Source: Saprospiraceae bacterium
Lineage (GTDB): Bacteria > Bacteroidota > Bacteroidia > Chitinophagales > Saprospiraceae
DNA length: 64,000 bases
Direction of reading: 5' to 3'
Assembly: GCA_016715985.1 (NCBI GenBank)
Contig: JADJXD010000001.1
Span: forward strand, 2,542,001 to 2,606,000
How positions within the stretch are numbered: position 1 is the first letter of the stretch; each line of letters opens with the position of its first letter. Positions 27,526-35,935 of this stretch are shown piece after piece. Under the pieces are notes generated by a model. The model saw nothing but the letters and a program-made list of their open reading frames with translations. It made no database searches and had not been told where the DNA came from. Made by a program: the position numbers and the translations under genes.

Positions 27526-29106
27526 ATGAGTCTATTGTCCGAGTTACAAAAGCGAAAAACTTTTGGTATCGTGTCACACCCGGATGCCGGGAAAACAACT
27601 TTAACAGAAAAGCTGCTTCTTTTCGGAGGAGCAATACAGGAAGCGGGTGCTGTAAAGTCTAATAAGATAAAGAAACATGCGACATCCGATTTTATGGAGA
27701 TAGAAAAGCAAAGAGGTATCTCTGTTGCTACTTCCGTGATGGCATTTGAATACAGAGACAAACAGATAAATATTCTGGATACACCGGGTCACAAGGATTT
27801 TGCGGAAGATACTTACAGGACACTCACGGCAGTAGATAGTGTAATTGTTGTGATAGATGTAGCTAAAGGCGTAGAAGAGCAAACTGAGAAATTGGTCAAG
27901 GTGTGCCGTATGCGTAACACACCTATCATTGTATTTATTAATAAATTAGATAGAGAAGGAAAAGACGCTTTTGATTTGCTGGATGAAGTGGAAACCAAAC
28001 TCGGATTGCATGTCACTCCGCTTTCCTGGCCGGTGGGAATGGGCCAAAGGTTTAAAGGAGTTTATAGTCTGTATGAAAAGAATCTGATACTTTTCAGTCC
28101 TCACGGCAAACAGGAAGAAGAAGATATCTTCCAAATCAGTGACCTGAATGACGAACTTTTAAATAATAAAGTCGGAAAGGCAGCAGCAGATGAATTGCGG
28201 GAAGAAGTTCATACAATTGTGTCAGTATATCCTGAATTTAAAAGAGAAGATTATTTGAAAGGTGATATTTGTCCTGTCTTTTTCGGGAGTGCGGTCAATA
28301 ATTTTGGAGTTCGTGAATTGTTGGATTGTTTTGTGGATATAGCTCCCAATCCTTTAGCGAGAGAGACCGAGGAGCGTATCGTAAAGCCGGATGAAAGTAA
28401 ATTTTCAGGATTTGTATTTAAAATTCATGCGAATATGGACCCAAAACATCGGGATCGTATTGCATTTTTGAGAATATGCTCGGGTACTTTCGAAAGAAAT
28501 ACTAATTATTACCATGTACGTCAGGAAAAGAATATGAAATTTCCGAACCCAACAGCTTTTATGGCATCCAAAAAATCTGTTATTGATGAGGCTTATCCGG
28601 GAGATATTGTCGGTCTTTATGATTCCGGTAATTTTAAAATAGGAGATTCACTTACGGAAGGTGAGGTATTGCATTTTAAAGGGATTCCCAGTTTTTCGCC
28701 TGAGCAATTTCGATTTGTCAACAACACAGATCCGATGAAAACCAAACAACTTAATAAAGGTCTGGATCAATTAATGGATGAGGGTGTAGCCCAGCTATTT
28801 ACTAAAGAAGATAATGGACGTAAAATAATCGGGACAGTGGGCGCACTTCAGTTTGATGTCATACAATATCGGCTGAAACACGAATATGGCGCTTCCTGTA
28901 ATTATGAACCGGTCAATCTCCATAAAGCCTGTTGGATCAGCAGTAAAAATCCGGTAGCTTTAAAAGAGTTTATTTCCAGAAGGAAAAAAGATCTGGCCAA
29001 AGACACTGATGGTAAACTCGTTTTTCTGGCAGAATCGGCCTGGACATTAAAAATGGCGCAGGACAACCATCCGGACATAGAATTTCATTTTACAAGTGAG
29101 TTTTAA
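27526..29106 (+). CDS. prfC: Peptide chain release factor 3
   Basis: Ribosomal GTPase that recycles RF1/RF2 after peptide release. The product is 526 residues from the ATG at 27526 (MSLLSELQKRKTFGI), the standard RF3 length. GTPase motifs are G1 SHPDAGKTTLTEK, the G2 Thr region QRGISVATSVM, G3 DTPGHKDFAEDTYR, and G4 INKLDREG. The RF3-specific stretch HATSDFMEIEKQRGIS is present, and the C-terminal domain has VGALQFDVIQYRLKHEY. The upstream ATG at 27490 is rejected because the -7 box lies between. It is monocistronic and cytoplasmic. Confidence 0.95.
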   Translation: MSLLSELQKRKTFGIVSHPDAGKTTLTEKLLLFGGAIQEAGAVKSNKIKKHATSDFMEIEKQRGISVATSVMAFEYRDKQINILDTPGHKDFAEDTYRTLTAVDSVIVVIDVAKGVEEQTEKLVKVCRMRNTPIIVFINKLDREGKDAFDLLDEVETKLGLHVTPLSWPVGMGQRFKGVYSLYEKNLILFSPHGKQEEEDIFQISDLNDELLNNKVGKAAADELREEVHTIVSVYPEFKREDYLKGDICPVFFGSAVNNFGVRELLDCFVDIAPNPLARETEERIVKPDESKFSGFVFKIHANMDPKHRDRIAFLRICSGTFERNTNYYHVRQEKNMKFPNPTAFMASKKSVIDEAYPGDIVGLYDSGNFKIGDSLTEGEVLHFKGIPSFSPEQFRFVNNTDPMKTKQLNKGLDQLMDEGVAQLFTKEDNGRKIIGTVGALQFDVIQYRLKHEYGASCNYEPVNLHKACWISSKNPVALKEFISRRKKDLAKDTDGKLVFLAESAWTLKMAQDNHPDIEFHFTSEF

Positions 29107-29145
29107 AAGGAGGTTATTCATACCGATTTAAAGGAGTTCATGGCA

Positions 29146-29200
29146 GTTGTTGTTGATGTTCCTTCTGCGCTTCCCAGCCTGAAGGTATATCAACAACAAC
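29146..29200. repeat. Long stem-loop between convergent prfC and rhomboid genes
   Basis: A 12-base arm (29146-29157) pairs perfectly with 29189-29200, then a G-T wobble, a pair and one mismatch, then a 5-base arm (29161-29165 with 29181-29185), enclosing a 15-base loop. There is only a weak T run, so this is not a classical terminator. On the minus strand the arm region also reads as a short peptide-like frame in the rhomboid frame, beyond its stop. Confidence 0.6.
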
Positions 29201-29278
29201 GGGTTTGTGTTCTTTGATTATTGGTTTTTACTGAGTATTCCGGATGTAGAAACTTTTAGGAATGGTGGTCGCCTTCTG

Positions 29279-29986
29279 TCATTCGGCGCTGAGTTTCCAG
29301 ATATTCGTAATATCTTTCCAACTTTGTTTTTTCAAAGGAATCTCTCGGTAAAAAAATTGTTGTTCTGTGTTGTCATTTTCCCAGGGGTTATGCTGAGTGA
29401 CTTCGTCTTCTTCTTTGACATTTTTAAAAACAAATGCTGCCATCAATCCCACGATTGCGCCAAAGAGATGACTCTCCCATGAAATATTGACTTTTTCTGA
29501 TGGAAACAGATTTTCAAAGAGTCCGCTGTACATCACCACAATTATCAAAGCAAGTACGATAGATTTCATATTTTTTCTGAAAACGCCGCTCCAGAATACA
29601 AAAGCAACTAAGCCATATACTACACCACTGGCACCGATGTGGTAAGATTCACGCCCAAACATCCAAACTAAAAGCCCGGTTCCTAAAGTAATCAGGATAA
29701 AGGACGCCAATGCTACACGTTTATAAAAAAAGGTCATTATTACAGTTAAAACCAGTACAGGCGAAGAGTTGGATATAAGATGTGACCAGTCTCCGTGGAT
29801 AAAAGGAGCCGTCAAAATGCCGATTATTCCATAAGTTTGTCGTGGATAAATACCATAATACATCAATCCTAAATTCCAGGATTTGTCAGCTATAAACACA
29901 GCCCATAGAAAAATCAAAAGGACAACAGACCATCTGATTCTGTAAATAAATTGTGAGATGTATTTCTCAGTACTTATATCAGACAT
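29279..29986 (-). CDS. Rhomboid family intramembrane serine protease
   Basis: A 235-residue six- or seven-helix membrane protein. It has the catalytic GASGVVYGL motif with Ser near residue 121 and the partner His in ESHLFGAIVGLMAAFVF near residue 185, both in predicted membrane helices. The N-terminal helix region and FIHGDWSHLISNSSPVLVL give the conserved H-xx-xx-HLxxN loop. The C-terminal ~40 residues are polar and cytoplasmic. Rhomboids cleave single-pass membrane proteins; substrate here unknown. Its start overlaps the upstream 29979 gene by 8 bases, so they are co-translated. Confidence 0.9.
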   Translation of the reverse strand: MSDISTEKYISQFIYRIRWSVVLLIFLWAVFIADKSWNLGLMYYGIYPRQTYGIIGILTAPFIHGDWSHLISNSSPVLVLTVIMTFFYKRVALASFILITLGTGLLVWMFGRESYHIGASGVVYGLVAFVFWSGVFRKNMKSIVLALIIVVMYSGLFENLFPSEKVNISWESHLFGAIVGLMAAFVFKNVKEEDEVTQHNPWENDNTEQQFFYREIPLKKQSWKDITNIWKLSAE

Positions 29987-30686
29987 ATCGTCTTTTCACC
30001 AGCTTAATAAAGGTGGATGCTTTTTTTAACTTGGCTTCCGAAGTCCAGTTATATTGTGGTATAACAGAATCTAAAAGATAGTTTTTGGCATCCGTAAAAT
30101 TGCTGAACTTATTTAATGTCTCTGCTACTTCATTAAAATGAGATGAGTTATTGCCAAAAAGTTCCTGAATGGTGAAGATCTTTTCATTGATACCCATCGC
30201 TTTGGTCAGGTCTTTGACCGGAGATAATGATAATTTTTCGGACAGATCGGATACTTTTTCTTCCTGAAATAATTCTGCCATCAATACCGGATCCAGATTT
30301 TTTACAACTGCCGGAGCAGGTTTTTCCTGCATAACTGCAAGATCTTCTTTCACATCCACGACTTCTTTTACAGGTGCGGTAATTTGAATTTCCGGTTTGA
30401 AAGTCTGAACGGGTTCGGGAATTCTGACTTCTTCATAAACCACCACAGGATCCGTTTTTAATGCCACAGGTTTGGGCTCCGGAATGTGTGTTTTAGCAGG
30501 AGCAGCCGTTTTGACATCATTGTGATGAACAGCATCTGTGTTCACATCAATGGCGATATCATACAGGTCTCTGATGTAACTAAGCAAGAGATCTTTTTCA
30601 AGAGATGACATACGACCATTTTCATCAGCAGATTCTGATAGTACAGCAATCTTACGAAGTTTTTTATTAAAGGCTTGAATATTCAT
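29979..30686 (-). CDS. Conserved hypothetical protein upstream of rhomboid
   Basis: A 235-residue soluble protein. Residues 1-50 are a helical segment (LEKDLLLSYIRDLYDIAID). Residues 50-130 are low-complexity, rich in Pro, Val, Lys and Glu. The C-terminal ~90 residues are a helical domain (ELFGNNSSHFNEVAETLNKF, YNWTSEAKLKKASTFIKLV). The layout, helical ends with a disordered Pro-rich linker, resembles Bacteroidota hypothetical proteins of unknown role. It overlaps the rhomboid gene by 8 bases and leads this two-gene unit. No function can be assigned. Confidence 0.65.
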   Translation of the reverse strand: MNIQAFNKKLRKIAVLSESADENGRMSSLEKDLLLSYIRDLYDIAIDVNTDAVHHNDVKTAAPAKTHIPEPKPVALKTDPVVVYEEVRIPEPVQTFKPEIQITAPVKEVVDVKEDLAVMQEKPAPAVVKNLDPVLMAELFQEEKVSDLSEKLSLSPVKDLTKAMGINEKIFTIQELFGNNSSHFNEVAETLNKFSNFTDAKNYLLDSVIPQYNWTSEAKLKKASTFIKLVKRRYV

Positions 30687-30973
30687 ATTGTACAGTATGG
30701 TTTTTAATTTTTGTATTAACAGATAATCATATTAAAATATTATGACAAATGTACAACAAATTTTATAGGTCATATTGTTCATTCCGGGTAAAACAACCAC
30801 GGAAAATATTCAATAAACAGAGTTGGTATGTGCAATTGGGAAATAGTAAAGCATAGATTTATTACTTCTGATTTTTAGACTATACGACTTTTTAATAAAA
30901 TAATGATAAAAAACCTATCTAAACTGAGTAACAAAATAGACTCTTTTTACAACTATAAAATTATATTCATGAT

Positions 30974-31003
30974 GTCTGATTATGAATAAGAATGGAATCA
31001 GAC
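30974..31003. repeat. Inverted repeat upstream of the CHAT operon
   Basis: Perfect 8-base arms GTCTGATT (30974-30981) and AATCAGAC (30996-31003) around a 14-base spacer, about 90 bases upstream of the -7 box. Candidate operator. Confidence 0.4.
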
Positions 31004-31020
31004 AATTGAACGCCGGTAGT

Positions 31021-31040
31021 CATTCTGCCAATGTAGAATG
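31021..31040. repeat. Second inverted repeat upstream of the CHAT operon
   Basis: Arms CATTCT (31021-31026) and AGAATG (31035-31040) with an 8-base spacer; could be a hairpin or protein-binding site. Confidence 0.3.
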
Positions 31041-31089
31041 GCCGAATTGAGTAATAGAATTAATATTATAAAATAGTTTTAAAAAATAA

Positions 31090-31097
31090 TATATTTG
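31090..31097 (+). promoter_or_regulatory. Bacteroidota -7 box of the CHAT operon
   Basis: Reads TATATTTG, an exact TAnnTTTG match. Its last three bases are the TTG that could be taken as a start codon; I therefore place the start at ATG 31128, 30 bases further on. Confidence 0.6.
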
Positions 31098-31127
31098 AAA
31101 ATTATTTCACTATTTCAGAATATATTA

Positions 31128-33764
31128 ATGATAAAATTTTCATGTTACAGTATTATGTTTTGTATCTTTTGGAACATCCAACTTTATGCACAACCGGATA
31201 TAAATTGTCAAAAGGACTCTATTATATCTGAAATAAAAAGCTCCCTGAAGACCCAAAACCTAAAAATTTATTTTACATCAGTGAGAGACCTTGAAGATCT
31301 CTACATAAAGTTTAATTATATTGATAGTATATATTCAACTGATAAATGGTACAATTTAAAAGTCAGTAATAATGCCGATAGTTTTGAGTTACGCAAAGCA
31401 TATATGAACCATGCTTTGAAAATCAGACGGAACTTGGGTGATTATAATACGGCTTTGAATTACTATTTACTTGCACATGATTATGCTTCTGATAAACTTA
31501 TGTTAGATGAATACGCCTGGTTTGTAGAATTGCAGTTGGGAAATATATACGCCAGAATGAATGAATATGATAAATCATTATACTATTACAATTTATGTTC
31601 AAACTATTTAAAATCAGTTGAGGATATTGCTCGATTGTCGCGGTTACATTCAAGTATTGGTGATATTTATAAATGGACTGATGACGAAAATAATATGAAT
31701 GACAACTACATGACGGGTCTGAAACTGGCTATTCAGGTAGGAGAATATAAAGCTATTCAAGCTATTCATGAAAAAATGGCAGAACATTTTTTGTCAAAAT
31801 CCGATAAAATAAATTTTCTGGATAATTGGAATAAATCAATGAATGTTCTTAAGAAAAATATACCGGCAGAAGAACAAAACGGGAGGAAGAACAGCCTTGA
31901 CCAACTACTGGGAGATTATTATTATACTTTCGGAAATTATGATGACGCTATTCGAAATTACAATTTAAGTTTGTCCGCTTCAGAAGTGCTTTTTACAGGT
32001 AAAATATCACGTGAACAGGCAAAAATTTATCATAAATTGGCCAAAACTTACCATGCTGCAGGTGATACAAAAAATTGTGATGAAAACATACAATTTGGAT
32101 TTTCAAAATTGATTCCGTCGTATCATGGAAAACAATTGCCCGGGAATGAACAAATTAGCTTTGAAAACACCTTTACCGATTTACTGATTTTGAAATCAGA
32201 ATATTATTCGAAATTGTATAAAAAACAACCTGCAACAAAATACCTGGATTCTGCACTTATTTCTATTGACCTTGCAATTATGGCAAATGATCAGCTGGAT
32301 CAGAAATTGTTGTTGAATAATTCGAAGTATCAGTCCCTGAAGGTCAATAAAGACATGGTAGAATTGGCTATCCAATATTGTTACACCGGATACAATGAAT
32401 ATTGTGAAAATAAATATTTACATAGAGCCAGAAAGTATTTGGATCGATCAAAAAGCCAGATTTTGCTTGAAAATCAAAAGCAAAAACAATTGATAGCATC
32501 AATCGATCAGAAAGATCTGCGGATAATCAATAATTTGGAAAACAAACTGATTGACTTACAACAAAAACAACTGGAAGGTAAAGAAGGTGTTCATCAGGAA
32601 ATTATTCTGAATCATCAAAAACTTGATGCAATATTGAAAAAATATATACCTGAAAATTTGGAGTATGTATCTGTTTCGGATCCTTATCTGGAATATATTA
32701 GAGGCGGTGATCAATATTATCTGTACACAAATATAGGTGAATCAAAATTCATAAATCTGGGTAAATCCGAAAAAATAGATGCTATAATAAAAGATGTTAA
32801 CTTACATTTGAATGAAAAAAAAGAAGAACAGCTTTCTGAAAAACTGGCACTACTATATGAAACGCTGATTCCTTTGGACTTGGGTGAAGAAAAAGTGTTG
32901 GTGGTGATTCCTGATGGAAATGTATCTTTTGTTCCTTTTGATATATTGAGAAAAAGGGGAAAGTATCTTTTTGAAACAAAAACTTTAAGAATACAACTGA
33001 ATCATCAGCAACTCAAACATAATAAAACTAAAAAAACCCATCAAATTTATTGCCTTAACCCGGAATATCCAAAACCTGAAGTCCCATTATATGCTTCTCT
33101 GGAAAGAGGATCGAAAAACTATTTACCGAATGCTGAAAGGGAGATATTGAATATTAAAGATTGTTTTGGACGGATGGTTTCCTCACAATCGTTCAGCAGT
33201 ATTAATGATATAAAAACGAATTTACAGAAATCCGATATTTTTCACTTTGCCGGGCATGCTATCGTAGAGAAGGATTCTGCATATCTGGTTTTGACCAGCA
33301 AAGAGGGAAAAGAAGATGTGTTACATTATCAACAGATATGTTATCTCACAAATCAACTGAATCTGGTTACTTTAAGCGCCTGTGAAACCGGACTGGGAAC
33401 ATATCAATCAGGAGAAGGAGTCAAAAGTCTTGCTGCATCATTTCTACACAGTGGTGCCCGGTCAATTGTATATTCGCTATGGAATGCCAATGATGCAAGT
33501 ACAGCTACACTTATGGGGTACTTTTATCAAAATCTGAAAGAGGGGATGCAGAAAGACGAAGCTTTGAATCATGCAAAAAAAATGTATTTAAATTCGGCAG
33601 GTCCGGAAAACAGGCATCCTTATTATTGGGCTGCATTTGTGGTGGCCGGAGATACATCAGCCTTGACTTTTGTTGATTATCCATTATGGACTTATGCGCT
33701 CTTGCTTTTTGTATTTATTGTACTTATCTATATTTATTTTAAAATCAAAACAAAACGAAAATGA
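31128..33764 (+). CDS. Membrane-anchored TPR-CHAT protease
   Basis: An 878-residue protein. A signal peptide (residues 1-22, ending near QLYAQP) directs it out of the cytoplasm. Residues about 60-440 are helical TPR-like repeats (YDKSLYYYNLCSNYL, GDYYYTFGNYDDAIRNYNLSL). A coiled segment follows (about 450-520), then the CHAT peptidase domain (about 580-835). The catalytic pair is intact: His710 in FHFAGHA and Cys752 in TLSACETG, followed by GARSIVYSLWNANDAST and HPYYWAAFVVAGD. The last 26 residues form a membrane helix with basic tail KIKTKRK, giving a periplasmic, inner-membrane-anchored protease by topology rules. It overlaps the next gene by 4 bases (ATGA), so the two are coupled. Confidence 0.9.
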   Translation: MIKFSCYSIMFCIFWNIQLYAQPDINCQKDSIISEIKSSLKTQNLKIYFTSVRDLEDLYIKFNYIDSIYSTDKWYNLKVSNNADSFELRKAYMNHALKIRRNLGDYNTALNYYLLAHDYASDKLMLDEYAWFVELQLGNIYARMNEYDKSLYYYNLCSNYLKSVEDIARLSRLHSSIGDIYKWTDDENNMNDNYMTGLKLAIQVGEYKAIQAIHEKMAEHFLSKSDKINFLDNWNKSMNVLKKNIPAEEQNGRKNSLDQLLGDYYYTFGNYDDAIRNYNLSLSASEVLFTGKISREQAKIYHKLAKTYHAAGDTKNCDENIQFGFSKLIPSYHGKQLPGNEQISFENTFTDLLILKSEYYSKLYKKQPATKYLDSALISIDLAIMANDQLDQKLLLNNSKYQSLKVNKDMVELAIQYCYTGYNEYCENKYLHRARKYLDRSKSQILLENQKQKQLIASIDQKDLRIINNLENKLIDLQQKQLEGKEGVHQEIILNHQKLDAILKKYIPENLEYVSVSDPYLEYIRGGDQYYLYTNIGESKFINLGKSEKIDAIIKDVNLHLNEKKEEQLSEKLALLYETLIPLDLGEEKVLVVIPDGNVSFVPFDILRKRGKYLFETKTLRIQLNHQQLKHNKTKKTHQIYCLNPEYPKPEVPLYASLERGSKNYLPNAEREILNIKDCFGRMVSSQSFSSINDIKTNLQKSDIFHFAGHAIVEKDSAYLVLTSKEGKEDVLHYQQICYLTNQLNLVTLSACETGLGTYQSGEGVKSLAASFLHSGARSIVYSLWNANDASTATLMGYFYQNLKEGMQKDEALNHAKKMYLNSAGPENRHPYYWAAFVVAGDTSALTFVDYPLWTYALLLFVFIVLIYIYFKIKTKRK

Positions 33765-35239
33765 AAACAAAACAAATTGTATGCTTCTTCTTTTTATTCC
33801 AATCTTTAGTACTTTTCAGTCAAATTGAAGATTGTCAATGGGTCATTAATGACAAAGGAACAGAAAACAAATGTAATTACCAGAATACAATAACAACCCC
33901 TGGCCTGGTTTGTTTTGAAGGGTTTAAACATCCTTCGCCTATTAAACCGGATGCTAGAAATGATTTGTTTATAATTTATGAAGACGGGACTTTTTTTAAC
34001 AGTTATGGCCTGAACTCTACATGGCCACAGAGTCATAGTGATGACAGTGGATTTTATATAAATTTTACCAAAAAACCAATCTATCTGTATTGGACCAACC
34101 GATATGAAGGCGATGATGATAATCCCAAAGTTAAAATGTGTACGCCACCCACATCACCACCGGCAGCTCCGTATAAAGAACTTATTGTATCCGTAGATAG
34201 CCCTTCAAATAATCTTCAGGTTAATCATGATGTGGTAAGGGAAAAAGATATTACAGTCATCATAAAAAAGTCAGTAGATTGTGATTCAATACGATTGAGA
34301 TATAACTGCGGAACTGAAAACTGTGATAATTTATTGAAGTTGGATACCAGATTTTCGCATGCTGTAATACCGATACAGACTAACTATACCAATGAAGTTA
34401 TATTCAACTCAGAAGGAAATGCATTCATTAACTTTCGGGTTCTGAACATTGATAATTATGCAGATTTGGCATTGCTGGATGCACAGGTAAATTTTACACT
34501 TGAAGAAAAGTGCAGATCAGGAAGTTGGATAGGAATTGCATCTATAAATGTTCCGATCAGAAATGCGCATGACCCCAATTATATGATGTTGAATTCAATA
34601 TGTACTGTAAATGGGGATACTGAATCAGACATTACCAGATATGCCAACTTTTATCTTCAGGTACAGAATACGGATGAGACTGTAGGTGTTAATAATGTGT
34701 CTATTGAAATGCCTTTTCCGGCTTGCTTAAATCCGTCAGAAGTATTTATTCAAAAGGTGTTTTTTAATGATACGGATTATATTCCCGGATCATTTCTTTC
34801 GGGTTTTCATTGCAAAAGAACAGGAAATAAAATAGTATTTCATTTTGGGCAGGATAATCAACTCAGTCCTTTTATTGCTGCAAATGAATCTAAAAGTATT
34901 GCAGCTGTAGAGTTTTGTATCAAAATTAATAATAATTGTGATGTATTTAATAATAGTACTCCGATATTTGATGAAAGCGGAACTTCTTATTTTAATGTTG
35001 ATGATTATCCGATCGAAACCTATTTTGACCTTGTTAAACGTGATCAAGAAAATAATCCTATCGATCAGGTAATTAACAGTTCAACTTGCAACTGTAATTT
35101 TGATCATAAATGTCCCTGTGTATGTGATAGTATCTTTTCTATTACCTGCTGTGGAAGAGTAAGATGGCCCGGAATATTTGGAGTAGCCGCCGGGTTGATA
35201 TTATTAGGATTGTTTTTTAACTATTTTAGAAGGCCATAA
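33761..35239 (+). CDS. Secreted protein with cysteine-rich C-terminal membrane tail (CHAT partner)
   Basis: A 492-residue protein I do not recognise as a named family. It has a signal peptide (residues 1-20, ending LVLFSQ), beta-rich domains with several Cys (residues 25-430; a DUF11-like stretch near VSIEMPFPACLNPSE), then a dense Cys cluster (CNCNFDHKCPCVCDSIFSIT, then CC). A hydrophobic helix follows (GIFGVAAGLILLGLFF) and a short basic end YFRRP. The Cys cluster-helix-basic tail layout resembles C-terminal sorting or processing signals, but no known signal is matched. It is translationally coupled to the CHAT protease gene, and so is a candidate substrate, regulator or ligand-binding partner. 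Its end overlaps the convergent anti-sigma-like gene by 19 bases. Confidence 0.7.
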   Translation: MKTKQIVCFFFLFQSLVLFSQIEDCQWVINDKGTENKCNYQNTITTPGLVCFEGFKHPSPIKPDARNDLFIIYEDGTFFNSYGLNSTWPQSHSDDSGFYINFTKKPIYLYWTNRYEGDDDNPKVKMCTPPTSPPAAPYKELIVSVDSPSNNLQVNHDVVREKDITVIIKKSVDCDSIRLRYNCGTENCDNLLKLDTRFSHAVIPIQTNYTNEVIFNSEGNAFINFRVLNIDNYADLALLDAQVNFTLEEKCRSGSWIGIASINVPIRNAHDPNYMMLNSICTVNGDTESDITRYANFYLQVQNTDETVGVNNVSIEMPFPACLNPSEVFIQKVFFNDTDYIPGSFLSGFHCKRTGNKIVFHFGQDNQLSPFIAANESKSIAAVEFCIKINNNCDVFNNSTPIFDESGTSYFNVDDYPIETYFDLVKRDQENNPIDQVINSSTCNCNFDHKCPCVCDSIFSITCCGRVRWPGIFGVAAGLILLGLFFNYFRRP

Positions 35240-35931
35240 TTCTGTAGAGGTTTATATTTTTTCAGATACCATTCATCAGTGTCCGGAGGTAAAGCAATTA
35301 ATAATTCCTTTACTTCCGGATATTTTTTTAATTGGTAGAAAGAAATGATTCGAAGGTAATTTATTCTGTCTCTAAGCTTGCTGTCGTCTCTTGTGAGATT
35401 TATGTAAACTAATACGCTGTCAGCAACAGCATTTTTAGCAAATATTTCAGCTATCCAATAATTTTTTTCACTTCCCTCGATATCTGACAATTTCAGCATT
35501 TGTACAGCATTCATATAGTTTCCGCTTAATGCCGTTGTGATAGCATCCGAAATTTCTGATGTTTGATCACCGCGATGTAAAGGCCAGTTGGGTTCAACAT
35601 ATATATCTGCGTACAGCAATGGATTATTTTTTTCACTTCTGGTTAGGATTACAAAAACAATGATGATGCCGAATAGGATTAAAATGAAAATACCCGCCCA
35701 TATTTTTTTATTATGAATTATTTTTTTTTCAGGAGTGGGCATTTCAGCGTTTAGAATTTCCCTCACTTCCACTTCCAAAAACCCCATACCTAGATCCTTC
35801 ATCAAGTGATAATTTTCGACGGCAGAACGCAATGTATCATCCTGAAGCATTGCGGCTTCAAAAGCTTCCTTATCAGCTTCCGGTAGCTGATTCTGAATAT
35901 ATGCATCTATATGTTCGAACGGATCGGACAT
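35221..35931 (-). CDS. Anti-sigma-factor-like single-pass membrane protein
   Basis: A 236-residue protein. Residues 1-70 are soluble and helical (HIDAYIQNQLPEADKEAFEA) like the N-terminal domain of Bacteroidota anti-sigma-type proteins, though no zinc-binding Cys/His set is visible. KKIIHNKKIW precedes one membrane helix (about residues 77-96), so the N-terminus should be cytoplasmic. Residues 100-236 are periplasmic and helical, with TPR-like repeats (AITTALSGNYMNAVQMLKL, YPEVKELLIAL). It follows the sigma factor gene by 4 bases on the same strand, the usual order for a sigma/anti-sigma pair. Anti-sigma function is inferred from position and topology. Confidence 0.65.
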   Translation of the reverse strand: MSDPFEHIDAYIQNQLPEADKEAFEAAMLQDDTLRSAVENYHLMKDLGMGFLEVEVREILNAEMPTPEKKIIHNKKIWAGIFILILFGIIIVFVILTRSEKNNPLLYADIYVEPNWPLHRGDQTSEISDAITTALSGNYMNAVQMLKLSDIEGSEKNYWIAEIFAKNAVADSVLVYINLTRDDSKLRDRINYLRIISFYQLKKYPEVKELLIALPPDTDEWYLKKYKPLQNYGLLK

Positions 35932-35935
35932 TGTT

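Larger units (their letters stand above)
30687..31127. other. Divergent intergenic region upstream of the CHAT locus
   Basis: 441 AT-rich bases with two inverted repeats (30974-31003 and 31021-31040) and a -7 box at 31090-31097. No ORF is credible. It serves as the promoter region of the CHAT operon. Confidence 0.5.

Noticed and set aside
29141..29230. NAD(P)H-hydrate epimerase fragment on the minus strand
   Set aside because: Only about 28 codons without a start; the resemblance may come from the inverted repeat. Kept as a finding, not as a gene.
29207..29482. 91-codon plus-strand frame overlapping the rhomboid end
   Set aside because: Antisense shadow of the rhomboid C-terminus with low-complexity hydrophobic translation.
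31095..31127. TTG start extending the CHAT protease by 11 residues
   Set aside because: The TTG is part of the TATATTTG -7 box; the next ATG gives a clean signal peptide.
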